Of a DNA stretch of 64,000 nt, positions 12,153-21,224 are shown piece by piece. The notes beneath the pieces are model-generated. The model did not search any database. It saw only the letters and a program-made list of their open reading frames with translations, and was not told where the DNA came from. Numbering within the stretch: the stretch's first letter is position 1; every line of letters begins with the position of its first letter. Source of the stretch: Acholoe squamosa (Eukaryota > Annelida > Polychaeta > Phyllodocida > Polynoidae); assembly GCA_949317995.1 (NCBI GenBank), contig OX439052.1:38131932-38195931 (forward strand), in the 5' to 3' direction. Both the position numbers and the translations under genes were made by a program.

Positions 12153-12720
12153 TCCTACGAGTTTGGACGATTTTTCACAATGGAAAATGGTTAGACTGAC
12201 TTTGTATGTCCGCCACACATTTCCCAAAATATTCTAAGTCCAACTTGACCCCGAAAAAGTATATACCAAAAATTTCAAAAATGCACATGTGTGGTATATG
12301 CAGAATAATGCACGGCTAAACTGCATATAAACCCACCGAAGTTCCGAAATTTTGGTATAAACCTCCGTGAAGCACCACTGCTTTGTGTTGGATTGAAGAG
12401 GGAGAGACGGAGGGGGAGGGAGGGAGGGGAGGGGGTGCAAGAGCACAATATAAAAGACCAGTATTCCTCAAAGGTTTCAGGTGGGGGGGGGGTAGTCCCA
12501 GGGGTGTGTGGAAAATAGTTTCTCAAATTAGCACACATGTGAAGTCTCTCTATCTGTCAATAGCCACTCCATATTAAGAAAACTCTTAGAGAAGTTCCCC
12601 TCCCCCGTCAATGGTAACTCCATATCATAAATAAACTCCGACAGCATAAATCAAACAATAATCACAAAGCAATGAAGACACTGCATATTTCAACATTAGA
12701 CATCGGCAGGTATAACCCAC

Positions 12721-12818
12721 CCTGCTAGCACAACTCGTCCAAATGATGTCTTTTTTTACGTAAATCACATGAGTTTTCACGTAAGAATGATGTAAATTGC
12801 ATGAGTTGTGCTAGCTGG
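12721..12818. repeat. 98-bp foldback element
   Basis: Terminal inverted repeats of 16 bp (CCTGCTAGCACAACTC at left, its complement at right with one mismatch). The interior has two related ACGTAA and TCACATGAG-like words. Confidence 0.55.
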
Positions 12819-12819
12819 G

Positions 12820-13386
12820 CAGTGGGCACAGAACGTTGCATAAACATTGACAACCGGTTAATATTGTTTTGATGGTGTTGATCAACCTGTCTTCAACATT
12901 TTTTCAATGATTCCATTTCAATGTTGTCAACCAACACCATTTCAAAGTCCAATCAACAGTTGACATATCAATGGTGAAATATTGTTCTCAATTCAACATT
13001 GATTCAACATTGATTTGTCAATGTTGAATCAAGATTATAGACTTCACTGTCGATTCAATGTTGAATCAAAGTTAACATGTCAACAAAGAATCCCCTAACA
13101 ACTATCAATGTTGTTTCAACATTGTCACAATGTTGAAACAATGTTGAGTAAATATAGAAGTATAAACATGGGCGTGGAAGGCATGGTCCCACCCACTCTG
13201 AAACTGCTTCCCACGCCCCTGACAAATGTTGAATCAGTGTTGTTGGTTAGATGTTGAATCACAGTTGATTTTGATTATGTTGTGTCAACTTTCGTATTCA
13301 ACCATATTTCAACCCTGAATCAACTGTTGAAATGCAAACATTGCAAACATTGTTTCAACACTGAATCAACGTTGATGTGCCCAGTG
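12820..13386. repeat. MITE built of CAATGTTGAA/AACGTTGA motifs
   Basis: The ends are imperfect inverted repeats containing GTGGGCACA and AACGTT on the left, and AACGTTGATGTGCCCAGTG on the right. Inside, words like ATTCAACATTGATT recur in both orientations more than ten times. A non-repetitive stretch at about 13160-13220 separates two blocks. No coding capacity. Confidence 0.6.
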
Positions 13387-13783
13387 GGAAGGCTATTGAA
13401 TTCTTCAAGTGGTATACTACTTATTAGCACCACTGCATATCCTTTAAATACAACATTGCTCATTTTAGACAGAGAGCTAGCATACACTGTAAGACTAGTA
13501 AGAGGAGCTATCCCCAGTAATATCCATGTATAGGAATATGGACATATCAGTCTGAGCATGGATTTATTACTCCACTCATAACATTCTGTGTCTTGGAGCC
13601 ATTCAAGAGTCCAGCTAACAAATTAGATGCAGTGCAGCCAATCATAACCCTGTACTTCAACTAAACACGTACAGGTGATAATATCAGACCTTAAATACCG
13701 TACATAGGCCTGCTTTGTTATGCTTTAATCGCTGATGATCAACTCAGAAAATGTAGAGGTATAATATTATTCTGTGGTGTGGC

Positions 13784-13949
13784 ATGATCCTGGGATGCAA
13801 CATTGTATTTATTATGGTTTCCATGGTTACTGCTGAAGATACTTACTCTGAGGTTGGGTTTCCTGACCCCAGAGAGAATCTTACATCATGTGAAGTCAGC
13901 AAATTCTCCTACATTTGTGACCCTGGACACGAACTGACAAAGGAGAACT
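13784..13949 (+). CDS. Probable first exon of a secreted MOLO1-like protein
   Basis: ATG at 13784 opens a typical signal peptide (hydrophobic core NIVFIMVSMV, likely cleavage after VTA), then a short mature N-terminus with FPDPRENLTSC and ICDPGHELTKEN. The Cys-Asp-Pro and L-T-x-E spacing recalls the start of the extracellular TPM-type domain of MOLO1-like proteins (modulator of levamisole receptor in nematodes); this is by memory of the family and is tentative. The exon would end at 13949, where GTAAGTAT gives a strong donor; beyond it the frame reads non-family sequence and stops at about 14041. I could not find a following exon in the window. The gypsy element begins 505 bp further on, so its insertion would lie in the first intron, in the same orientation. 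Confidence 0.45.
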
Positions 13950-15679
13950 GTAAGTATACCTTGAACTCTGTTGAAGGTCGCCCTAGTGCCGAACGTGTTT
14001 ATTTTTTATCCAATCTTTCACGTTTATTTATAAGACGTTGACCCCCCACTCAATTGGGGGGCGGGGGGCTTTCCTTGTTAAATATTTTGTTTTGGACTGC
14101 CATATTCTTACCATGCTGTGTAAACTTTGAAACCGGGATACCTGTGTTGTGCAAATTTTGAGAGATTTGAAAACGCCCTCCAAATGAAAAAAAAGAAGAG
14201 AAAAGGCGTCCAATAATTTGTGTAGAAAGAAAGAATGATGAAAACGTTACAGGGCATAAGGAATGAGTCTGGACATAGTGACATGACAAAGGTGCTTTCT
14301 TAAATTCAACATACCACATGGGATATGATGGGTTCGTAGCGGTACCATAGGACATGGGGATTTAAGTGACATGACAATTTCTTTTCCTATACCCATGTGT
14401 CATATGTGTGTTTAGAGCAGGCATGGTCAAATTTAGTGGTCAAGATCATGATATTATGATATACCATTTTATTGTTCCATAAATTCTAACATATTTTGTA
14501 TTAATCAAAGAAATATCTATGAAATTAATACATAGGTTGGTTCTAAGAGCTATAAGAGCGCTCAAACTTTACATAAGAGCGTTCATGCCCCACTGCACAC
14601 CAGCCAGGTCAGTTACATACACTCTCTGACATCAAAGGCTCCGACCTAATGGTTCACTGCACAATATAATAAAAATGAGGGTCTCAGTGTGCGACCTCAT
14701 GGTTCAATGCACAAATTAATAACTTGTAAGTGAATGCAACCGGCCGTCACGGGTGCCTGAGCACCGCTGACGCCGTCATGAGTGTCTGAGCACTCTAAGG
14801 ACTGAACAATGGGTTACATAAGCACGACGCCATAACCTTCCGGTCGCTCTAGCGTCGCTCCTGAGCGACCTAGGTCAAATATCAAAAATTCTATGGAAAG
14901 CCCATAATTAAACGGTCAGAATGAGCCCAAGATCAAGGCGGAACTCCCAGTATTAAGGAAGTTATGCCATGGAGACTGAAAGGAGCTCCGAGTGCACCAC
15001 AGACAAACCGGCGCAAAGTACGCGCCTATCCAGCGGGCATTATAAACTTGGCATATTCAACTCCGCGCATGCCCAAAATGGCGGTTATAAACGCATAAAC
15101 GGCCGAGATATGAGGGTCTAAAGATGCAGAACCGACCAAGACAATGGGGGCCATAGCGGCGTCCATGGGGGTCCTTTGTCCCCCTGTGACACTTGAAAGG
15201 GTCCCCTCAAACAATTGTAGAGTTAGGCAGATGCTGCTGGCTCCAGTCAGTCTGGAGGTGCTTTTCCAAGATTTGCTACAAATAGCCTGTCTGCACCTCC
15301 AGGAGGACACATCACCAAGAACCGCTCTAGAGGTAACATCTCCAGTCATCTCCTGCTACCTGCTATACCACTGCACTATGGGGAAACTATGCTAGACAGG
15401 CATTGGTTTCCTACCATTAGTGGCCAGAGGCTATCTTCTTCAAGACTTCCACCAGAGGGTAAAGTTATCCATTATTACATTATTCCTCTAAGCAGCAGGT
15501 CAGGAGCTAGGTGTGGGAACCCACCTAGAAGTATGCTGGACACTGTATTATTAATACCTCACAGGTGGAGTGGAACTGAACATTGTACTTTATAAATTAC
15601 TGTATGTTTACTGTATGTGCAAACTACCTACATACTAACTACTGTATGATTGATATTTCTTACATGTTGCCTAAAGCTG

Positions 15680-15685
15680 AATAAA
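15680..15685 (+). terminator. LTR poly(A) signal AATAAA (5' copy)
   Basis: The hexamer lies 120 bp before the LTR end and recurs at the same offset in the 3' LTR (30051-30056) and in the diverged solo LTR (54967-54972). Conservation across the diverged copy supports function. Confidence 0.7.
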
Positions 15686-15750
15686 CCAGTGACAACTGGA
15701 AATAACATTATTTTATTATGAGCCTGATGTATTTACTCCTTACACCACTA

Positions 15751-15774
15751 GTCATATGATATTTCTCATATGAC
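15751..15774 (+). promoter_or_regulatory. Conserved hairpin near the LTR end
   Basis: GTCATATGA and TCATATGAC form a perfect 9-bp stem around a 6-nt loop. It recurs at 30122-30145 and, with one loop change only, in the solo LTR at 55032-55055. It lies 30 bp from the terminus, so a role in integration, dimerisation or RNA processing is possible. Confidence 0.5.
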
Positions 15775-15807
15775 AACTTGATCATGCCAAACACTAGTAT
15801 GACAAAG

Positions 15808-15825
15808 TGGTGGAGAACATCCTAC
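15808..15825 (+). promoter_or_regulatory. Candidate primer binding site
   Basis: TGGTGGAGAACATCC starts three bases after the 5' LTR. The leading TGG would pair with a tRNA CCA end. I cannot assign the tRNA. Confidence 0.4.
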
Positions 15826-15858
15826 TAAGATCCCATCCCTCACAGGCTCATAAAATTT

Positions 15859-15960
15859 AAAGCTGGTAACACAACTAAAAACAATCATGCACACAGTAAG
15901 TTAAAGCTGGTACCGCAACTGGGAACAATCATGCACACAGTAAATTAAAGCTGGTACCGC
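15859..15960 (+). repeat. 44-bp tandem repeat in the leader (2.3 units)
   Basis: AAAGCTGGTA recurs at 15859, 15903 and 15947, exactly 44 bp apart. The first two units also share ACAATCATGCACACAGTAA. Confidence 0.85.
15896..15901 (+). promoter_or_regulatory. Candidate splice donor for a subgenomic env RNA
   Basis: ACA followed by GTAAGT in the leader upstream of gag. The second 44-bp unit has GTAAAT at the same place, so only the first keeps the consensus. It could pair with the acceptor before env at 23900. Confidence 0.35.
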
Positions 15961-16020
15961 ATACACACAGTTAGACCCACTCCACCCACCCAGTGACCTT
16001 GACCTTGACACCATACCCAC

Positions 16021-16345
16021 CAAGGTCACCAGTGAGATCTCCCACATACCAGTGAGATCTCCCACACATCAGCGAGATCTCCCACACATCAATGAGATCT
16101 CCCACACATCAGTGAGATCTCTCACACAACAGTAAGATCTCTCATATATCAGTGAGGTCTCCCAAAACGTCAGTGAGGTCTCCCAAACGTCAGTGAGGTC
16201 TCCCAAACGTCAGTAAGGTCTCCCACACGTCAGTGAGGTCTCCCACACGTCAGAGAGGTCTCCCACACGTCAGTGAGGTCTCCCACACGTCAGTGAGGTC
16301 TCCCACACGTCAGTGAGGTCTCCCACACGTCAGTGAGGTCCACCA
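16021..16345 (+). repeat. 20-bp tandem array ahead of gag
   Basis: About 16 units of CAGTGAGGTCTCCCACACGT, diverged at the left (GAGATCTCCCACACATC) and near-identical at the right. It ends where the gag-frame open sequence begins. Because 20 is not a multiple of 3 it is not a protein repeat. Confidence 0.9.
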
Positions 16346-16716
16346 CACACATCAAGGCCTTATCAGTCAAGCTGGCAGAACAACACACAAAGACCTTACG
16401 TAGTCAGGGGCCTGTTGAAGAGGTCTCCCTCCCACCAAGATCTAGGAGGCCCGCAGGAGGCAAACCAGCCTCCAATACAACAGACCCACACTCAGTAGAC
16501 CCCACACCACCCACCCTGTCTACTCAGGGAACAACCAGTTCTCAGGGATCCAACATTTCCCAGGGATCTCTACAGGACGCCCAACTCACGCTATCTACCT
16601 CAGGGGAAGAAGGATCTGCCTCAGGGGGTGGATCCACACCCTCATCTAGATCCTCCACCCCAGCTCCAGCCTTTGACAGCCACTCCTCCAGAGACACCTC
16701 CCCCACACCCTCCATC

Positions 16717-18354
16717 ATGGACACCGATGAAGGCCCCCAACCTAATCAGACAGCTGAGAAGATAAGGGCCTATGAGAAGGCCATCCAAGATGCAGTTACT
16801 GCCCTAGAGACCAACAAGTCCCAGCAGGAGGAAAGGGAGAGGATCCTCAACCAACAACTGGCAGAGAGGAATGCAGCAATAGATGCTCAACAGAAGGCCA
16901 TGGAAGATCAGCGGAAGTCCCTAGAGAGACAACAACAACAGATAGCAGATCTCATGAAGATGGTATCATCCCAGACCCCACAACCTCACACACCTGCCAT
17001 CACACCTGTTGTCACACCATCTGCCTCTGGATCCAAAGATGACATCATAATCTCCATGGTGTCCAACATGACCAAGCTCATAGACAATAAACAGCAGGAC
17101 GACAGAAAGATCAGGATACATGAGGTAACAAAACCCAAAACCTTTTCACACCCATCACCACTCATGTCAACAGCATTATTCATTGATCACAAATTCCCAG
17201 AATATCTGAAGGATAAGTACAAAGTGACAGACAGTGACACCATGGTAACATATTTACCCAAGTACCTCGAAGTACAAGCACTAGCTTGGTTTGAATCCTT
17301 CAGGGAGAGTGCCACACCTGATATGTTGACATGGACCAATGTAGTGAATAAATTAAAAGAGTATTTTGCTACTCGAGACAATATAATCTCAAGGACTGCA
17401 CTCCGTGCACAAAAGATAGATGAACCTGTTCTAGACTATGCATGCCATCTCAGGAAAGTGTGTAATGCCCAACGCCAGAACGATGAAACCCTAAGCAAGG
17501 CATTTACCCAAGGCATGAGGCCCTGGATCTCTATAGCTCTTGAGAACAAGAAAATAGACTCTTTTGACCAAGCCCTAGACCTAGCCCTAGAGGTTGAGAC
17601 CCAAGAGAGATCTAGGAAGGTAAGGGATGCAGAAACCAACCCACAGCCTACTAAGAAAAAGGTCCAGGAAATCAGCACTAGTTCAGATGAAGATGTTAAC
17701 CTAATGTCTAGTGCCCATGTAAGGCAACAGGAGGCTAAGGTTGCATCAAGAGACCCTACCGGTAGATATAGAGGAAATAACTATGACCCCAACTACCAAT
17801 CCAATAGAGGTAGAGGTAGAGGGGGCAACAACAACAACCGGGGGGGTCACAACAGTAGGAAAGACAACAGCTCTTCCAACTCCAACAATGGTAACTCTTC
17901 ATACAGTGATAGGAGAGACAGAACCCCAAGTAATGGCAGATCCTATAATAATCAAGGATCCAACAGTAGGAGCCAGAGTCCACATAGGAACTACAACTCT
18001 GGATCCTACAACAACTCTGGATCCTACAACAACAGCCAGGGTTCAAACAACTCTGGATCCTATAGTCAAGGATCCAACAGTAGGGGCCAGAGTCCACATA
18101 GGAACTACAACAGTGGATCCTACAACAACAATGGCGCCTACAACAACCAGAGATCCAACAACTCCGGTCAATACAGCAACTCTGGTCAATATAACCAGGG
18201 TTCCAACCCACGCCAGGAGGATTACAAACCTGACACAAGAGGTTACCAGGGGAACCAACAAAGTAACCCCCAAATACCACCTCATGTGATGGATCAAATC
18301 TCCAAGCTCCTGGTGGCAAGCATCTCAACCACCCCACAGAACCAGGAAAACTAG
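16717..18354 (+). CDS. gag: Gag polyprotein of the gypsy-type element
   Basis: First ATG of the frame, at 16717, with A at -3 and G at +4; 545 codons. The frame is open from 16297, giving 140 codons without ATG that are rich in Ser, Thr and Pro, so a non-AUG or spliced longer form is possible. Residues about 10-85 are charged and Gln-rich, likely coiled coil. Residues about 136-290 match the retrotransposon capsid fold (LPKYLEVQALAWFESF, then LKEYF, then LRKVCNAQRQNDETLSKAF). From about 341 the chain is low-complexity: RGRGRGG, then many Ser/Asn/Gly/Tyr repeats with Arg. No CCHC zinc knuckle is present, so RNA binding must rest on the Arg/Gly-rich tail, as with the GR boxes of spumavirus Gag. 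TAG at 18352-18354 is followed by a frameshift-type hairpin. Confidence 0.88.
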   Translation: MDTDEGPQPNQTAEKIRAYEKAIQDAVTALETNKSQQEERERILNQQLAERNAAIDAQQKAMEDQRKSLERQQQQIADLMKMVSSQTPQPHTPAITPVVTPSASGSKDDIIISMVSNMTKLIDNKQQDDRKIRIHEVTKPKTFSHPSPLMSTALFIDHKFPEYLKDKYKVTDSDTMVTYLPKYLEVQALAWFESFRESATPDMLTWTNVVNKLKEYFATRDNIISRTALRAQKIDEPVLDYACHLRKVCNAQRQNDETLSKAFTQGMRPWISIALENKKIDSFDQALDLALEVETQERSRKVRDAETNPQPTKKKVQEISTSSDEDVNLMSSAHVRQQEAKVASRDPTGRYRGNNYDPNYQSNRGRGRGGNNNNRGGHNSRKDNSSSNSNNGNSSYSDRRDRTPSNGRSYNNQGSNSRSQSPHRNYNSGSYNNSGSYNNSQGSNNSGSYSQGSNSRGQSPHRNYNSGSYNNNGAYNNQRSNNSGQYSNSGQYNQGSNPRQEDYKPDTRGYQGNQQSNPQIPPHVMDQISKLLVASISTTPQNQEN

Positions 18355-18390
18355 GATGTCACAGTGCCGATGGGCCAGTGCACTGTGACA
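18345..18390 (+). promoter_or_regulatory. Putative programmed -1 frameshift signal at gag/pol
   Basis: The gag and pol frames overlap by 88 nt (18267-18354), pol being -1. The last gag codons read GAA AAC TAG. A tRNA slip on A-AAC (18348-18351) enters pol. Five nucleotides later begins TGTCACAGTGC (18357-18367), exactly complementary to 18380-18390, leaving a 12-nt loop. Slip site, 5-nt spacer and stable stem is the standard layout of -1 frameshift sites. The heptamer G-GAA-AAC is not a canonical X-XXY-YYZ. Confidence 0.65.
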
Positions 18391-21224
18391 CCCCAAATAC
18401 AAACAATCAATCAGGATTAACAAAGATCCAACCAGAGACAATTGCTAGTGCCAATCCACCATCTAACAGACAGAGACGTCCATCAGTGATACACATCACC
18501 CCACCAGATTCATCATCAAAGGATACAGGTGAGAGTACCAAGCTTTCTATTGTACTTCTTCAAAATGGCTGTATCAATGCAAATCTATATGATGTTTCAG
18601 ATGTACAATGTTTGGTTGATACAGGTGCTACTATCACCTGTGTCAGACAATCATTCCTCATGGATCTCCAAAAGAGATTCCATATCCAACTGAGGAAATC
18701 TAAAATCAACATCCATTTGGCAGATGGATCGGTGTGTCATGTTAGACATTCAGCTATGCTGAACTTTAGAATCCAAGGTGTCAGATTCCAATACCAATTT
18801 GCTGTAATTCCCAACCTCACACAGCCCGTTGTACTCGGCACAGATTTCTTAAGCACTACAAAATCTCAAATTGAATTTAATGTTGATCCTGAACAAATTC
18901 TCAAACCCATTAGGGCAGTGAGGGATTTTACCATCCCTCCATTCTCTGAACTTGCAGTATTGGGTAAAGTAACATCTACTCAATCACTGCAAGGCAAAAC
19001 TGGAGTAGTAGATAACCTCCAAAGAAATAACAATGCCCCATATCTAGTTCAAAGGGCAGCAGTAACCCCCAGGGAAAATAACAAACATCCCCTAGTGTTA
19101 CTCAACACCAGCAGGCGCCCACATAAAATCAAAAAGGGTGCCATCATAGCTCTATTTCAGGAAGTCAAGGAATCTGATTTAGAAAAACCCCAACAGGTGT
19201 CAGACACTACCACACACACTGATCAATCCATCTCAGCCATACGGCCTGAGGATGTAACTCAATGCAGTGACACAGACTCAGACTGTGAGTCCACATATGC
19301 TGACCCTGAACCCAACTCAATCAGACTCTCTGAAATAGCTGCTATACATAGTGAGGCACATGACCTCGAGCCAGAATTGGAAGAGAATGTTCCACCAAAA
19401 TCTGTGCTCACATCCAAAGATCAGCATGATAGATTAAAGTCACTGCTGACCAAGTATGATGATGTATTCGTAGGAAAAGATGGAGACATTGGTGCCACAC
19501 ACCTGTATACACACTCAATACATGTAAAACCTGAGGCAGTACCATGTCATTTCCTACCATATAGACAAACACCAGAAAAACAGGCCGCAATAGGGGAAGA
19601 GTGTGAAAGGCTAGTACAACAGGGCATTCTGAGAGAATGTGCCGAGGGCCCCTGGGCCTCCAGATCCTTTTTAGTACAAAAATCATCGGGAGGCCATCGG
19701 CTCGTCACAGATTTTCGTTATTTGAACCAGAACACGATAAATCAAGCCTTATCTACACCCCGAGCCGATGACACTCTAGACATGATAGGGTCACTCAGAC
19801 CAAGAGTATTCAGTAAGCTAGATGCCCAACAGGGATTTTTTCAAATTCCTATAAGACAGGAGGATCAGCATAAAACCGCATTCATAGCAAATGACAAAAA
19901 ATATGTCTATGAAAGGATGCCGATGGGTTTAGCGACGGCACCGGCGGGATTCTGCCATCTAGTCACATTAATTCTGAACAAACTCAAGTACAAATGTGCC
20001 CTACCATACCTAGATGACATATTGGTATTATCACCATCAATCGAACAACACTTCCATGACCTGGAAGACGTGTTCAACAGCCTAAGAGTTGGTAAACTCA
20101 AACTGAAGAAATCAAAATGTGAATACTTCATAGACAGAATAGACTTCTTGGGAATGAGAGTCACACCCATGGGACTGCAACCATCTCCCACAAAGGTGGA
20201 GTCAATCAAAACCTTCCCAACACCAAAATCAGTCAAAAATGTCCGATCCTTCACAGGCCTATGCCAATACTTCAAGAAGTTTATCAAAGGTTATGCCCAA
20301 ATTGCTAGACCATTGTATGATCTACAGACACATCTCAAAGCATTTGTCTGGACAGAAGAGGCAGATAATGCTTTCAAAACATTAAAGCATGCCCTCTGTA
20401 CCAATGCTCTTCTCAGATATCCAAACTATGAGAAAGAGTTCAGTTTGGCAACTGATGCTTCCAATGTGAGTTTAGGAGCTGTACTCTCACAGAGAGATAA
20501 TGAAGGAGTGCTCAGACCAGTAGCCTTTGCAGGTAGAACCCTCTCCAAACACGAGAGAAATTACAATACCACAGAGAGAGAACTACTGGGAGTAGTGTAT
20601 GGAGTATTACACTTCAGACACTATCTAGAGACTAGACACTTCCAATTATACACAGACCATGCAGCCCTAATCCCACTATTAACCAATACAGGACTCACAC
20701 ATAGATGGGCCAGATGGGCTCTAGACATACAACAATTTTCATTCACCATCCAACACGTGAAAGGTGATGATAACACACCACCAGATGCTATGTCTAGAAG
20801 AGAATACCCAGACTCTGGACCCATGACTAACCCTCCACCCCCACCAAGGAGAGTTAGAGCAGCCAGTAGAACCAAGTTTGCAAAAGTAACAAAGAAAGTA
20901 CCATTCAAAAGGGATGATCCACCCAACACCATTGAAAGGCCAGAGACACCCATTAGGGGTATCTTGAAGCAATCTACACACTATGTGTTTTGCCACTGTG
21001 AGAGAGAATACTCACAACTCTTTCCAGATAATGACTTCGAGCCTATTGAATTCTCATCACTCAATCAGATAGTGAAGGCAACTCCTAAGGAGCCACCCTT
21101 ATTGACTCAGATGATGAAGATCCAGAATACACAATATATGCTATTACTCAAGCAACTTCTAAATCAGTCAGATTCTTTGAACCTATGCAGGGAGAGGAAA
21201 CATCAAACCATTTGTGTCCTATGA
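18351..21224 (+). CDS. pol: Pol: aspartic protease, reverse transcriptase, RNase H
   Basis: Numbered from the first codon after the inferred slip (957 codons; no good ATG starts this frame). The protease active site LVDTGAT has Asp at about residue 90, with a later VVLGTDFL. RT runs from about residue 410 to 620: LVQKSSGGHRLVTDFRYLN, FSKLDAQQGFFQI, PMGLATAPAGF, and catalytic YLDD at 553-556. Ty3-type RTs usually have Y[VIL]DD, so this is normal. RNase H follows: LATDAS with Asp at 702, TERELLGVVYG, and YTDHAAL near 767. It then ends in a Pro- and Arg-rich linker without integrase. It makes cDNA from the element RNA in the particle. The frame closes at 21224, and integrase lies in the -1 frame from 21089. 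Confidence 0.93.
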   Translation, partial: LGCHSADGPVHCDTPNTNNQSGLTKIQPETIASANPPSNRQRRPSVIHITPPDSSSKDTGESTKLSIVLLQNGCINANLYDVSDVQCLVDTGATITCVRQSFLMDLQKRFHIQLRKSKINIHLADGSVCHVRHSAMLNFRIQGVRFQYQFAVIPNLTQPVVLGTDFLSTTKSQIEFNVDPEQILKPIRAVRDFTIPPFSELAVLGKVTSTQSLQGKTGVVDNLQRNNNAPYLVQRAAVTPRENNKHPLVLLNTSRRPHKIKKGAIIALFQEVKESDLEKPQQVSDTTTHTDQSISAIRPEDVTQCSDTDSDCESTYADPEPNSIRLSEIAAIHSEAHDLEPELEENVPPKSVLTSKDQHDRLKSLLTKYDDVFVGKDGDIGATHLYTHSIHVKPEAVPCHFLPYRQTPEKQAAIGEECERLVQQGILRECAEGPWASRSFLVQKSSGGHRLVTDFRYLNQNTINQALSTPRADDTLDMIGSLRPRVFSKLDAQQGFFQIPIRQEDQHKTAFIANDKKYVYERMPMGLATAPAGFCHLVTLILNKLKYKCALPYLDDILVLSPSIEQHFHDLEDVFNSLRVGKLKLKKSKCEYFIDRIDFLGMRVTPMGLQPSPTKVESIKTFPTPKSVKNVRSFTGLCQYFKKFIKGYAQIARPLYDLQTHLKAFVWTEEADNAFKTLKHALCTNALLRYPNYEKEFSLATDASNVSLGAVLSQRDNEGVLRPVAFAGRTLSKHERNYNTTERELLGVVYGVLHFRHYLETRHFQLYTDHAALIPLLTNTGLTHRWARWALDIQQFSFTIQHVKGDDNTPPDAMSRREYPDSGPMTNPPPPPRRVRAASRTKFAKVTKKVPFKRDDPPNTIERPETPIRGILKQSTHYVFCHCEREYSQLFPDNDFEPIEFSSLNQIVKATPKEPPLLTQMMKIQNTQYMLLLKQLLNQSDSLNLCRERKHQTICVL

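Larger units (their letters stand above)
14455..15804 (+). repeat. 5' LTR (1350 bp)
   Basis: Same length as the 3' copy and almost identical. The U3 part holds a duplicated module near 14640-14663 and 14691-14714 (CGACCTMATGGTTCAMTGCAC), and a pair of CTGAGCAC words at about 14757-14793. At 15064-15085 CGCGCATGCCC precedes AAAATGGCGG, followed by TTATAAAC, which resembles an NRF1/YY1-type start region with a TATA-like box. The poly(A) signal is at 15680-15685. Small ORFs inside the LTR look incidental. Confidence 0.93.

Noticed and set aside
15026-15595. ORFs of 107, 83 and 68 codons inside both LTRs
   Set aside because: They overlap each other on both strands, have no domain, and are identical in the two LTRs only because the LTRs are near-identical. 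They lie over the promoter-like part.
16333-16335. GTG as the gag start
   Set aside because: Animal ribosomes rarely start at GTG. The in-frame ATG at 16717 has a strong Kozak context.
17756-18337. 182- and 193-codon ORFs overlapping the gag tail
   Set aside because: They are shadow frames of the repetitive GGATCC/AAC gag tail. Their Thr- or Cys-rich composition follows from the repeat.
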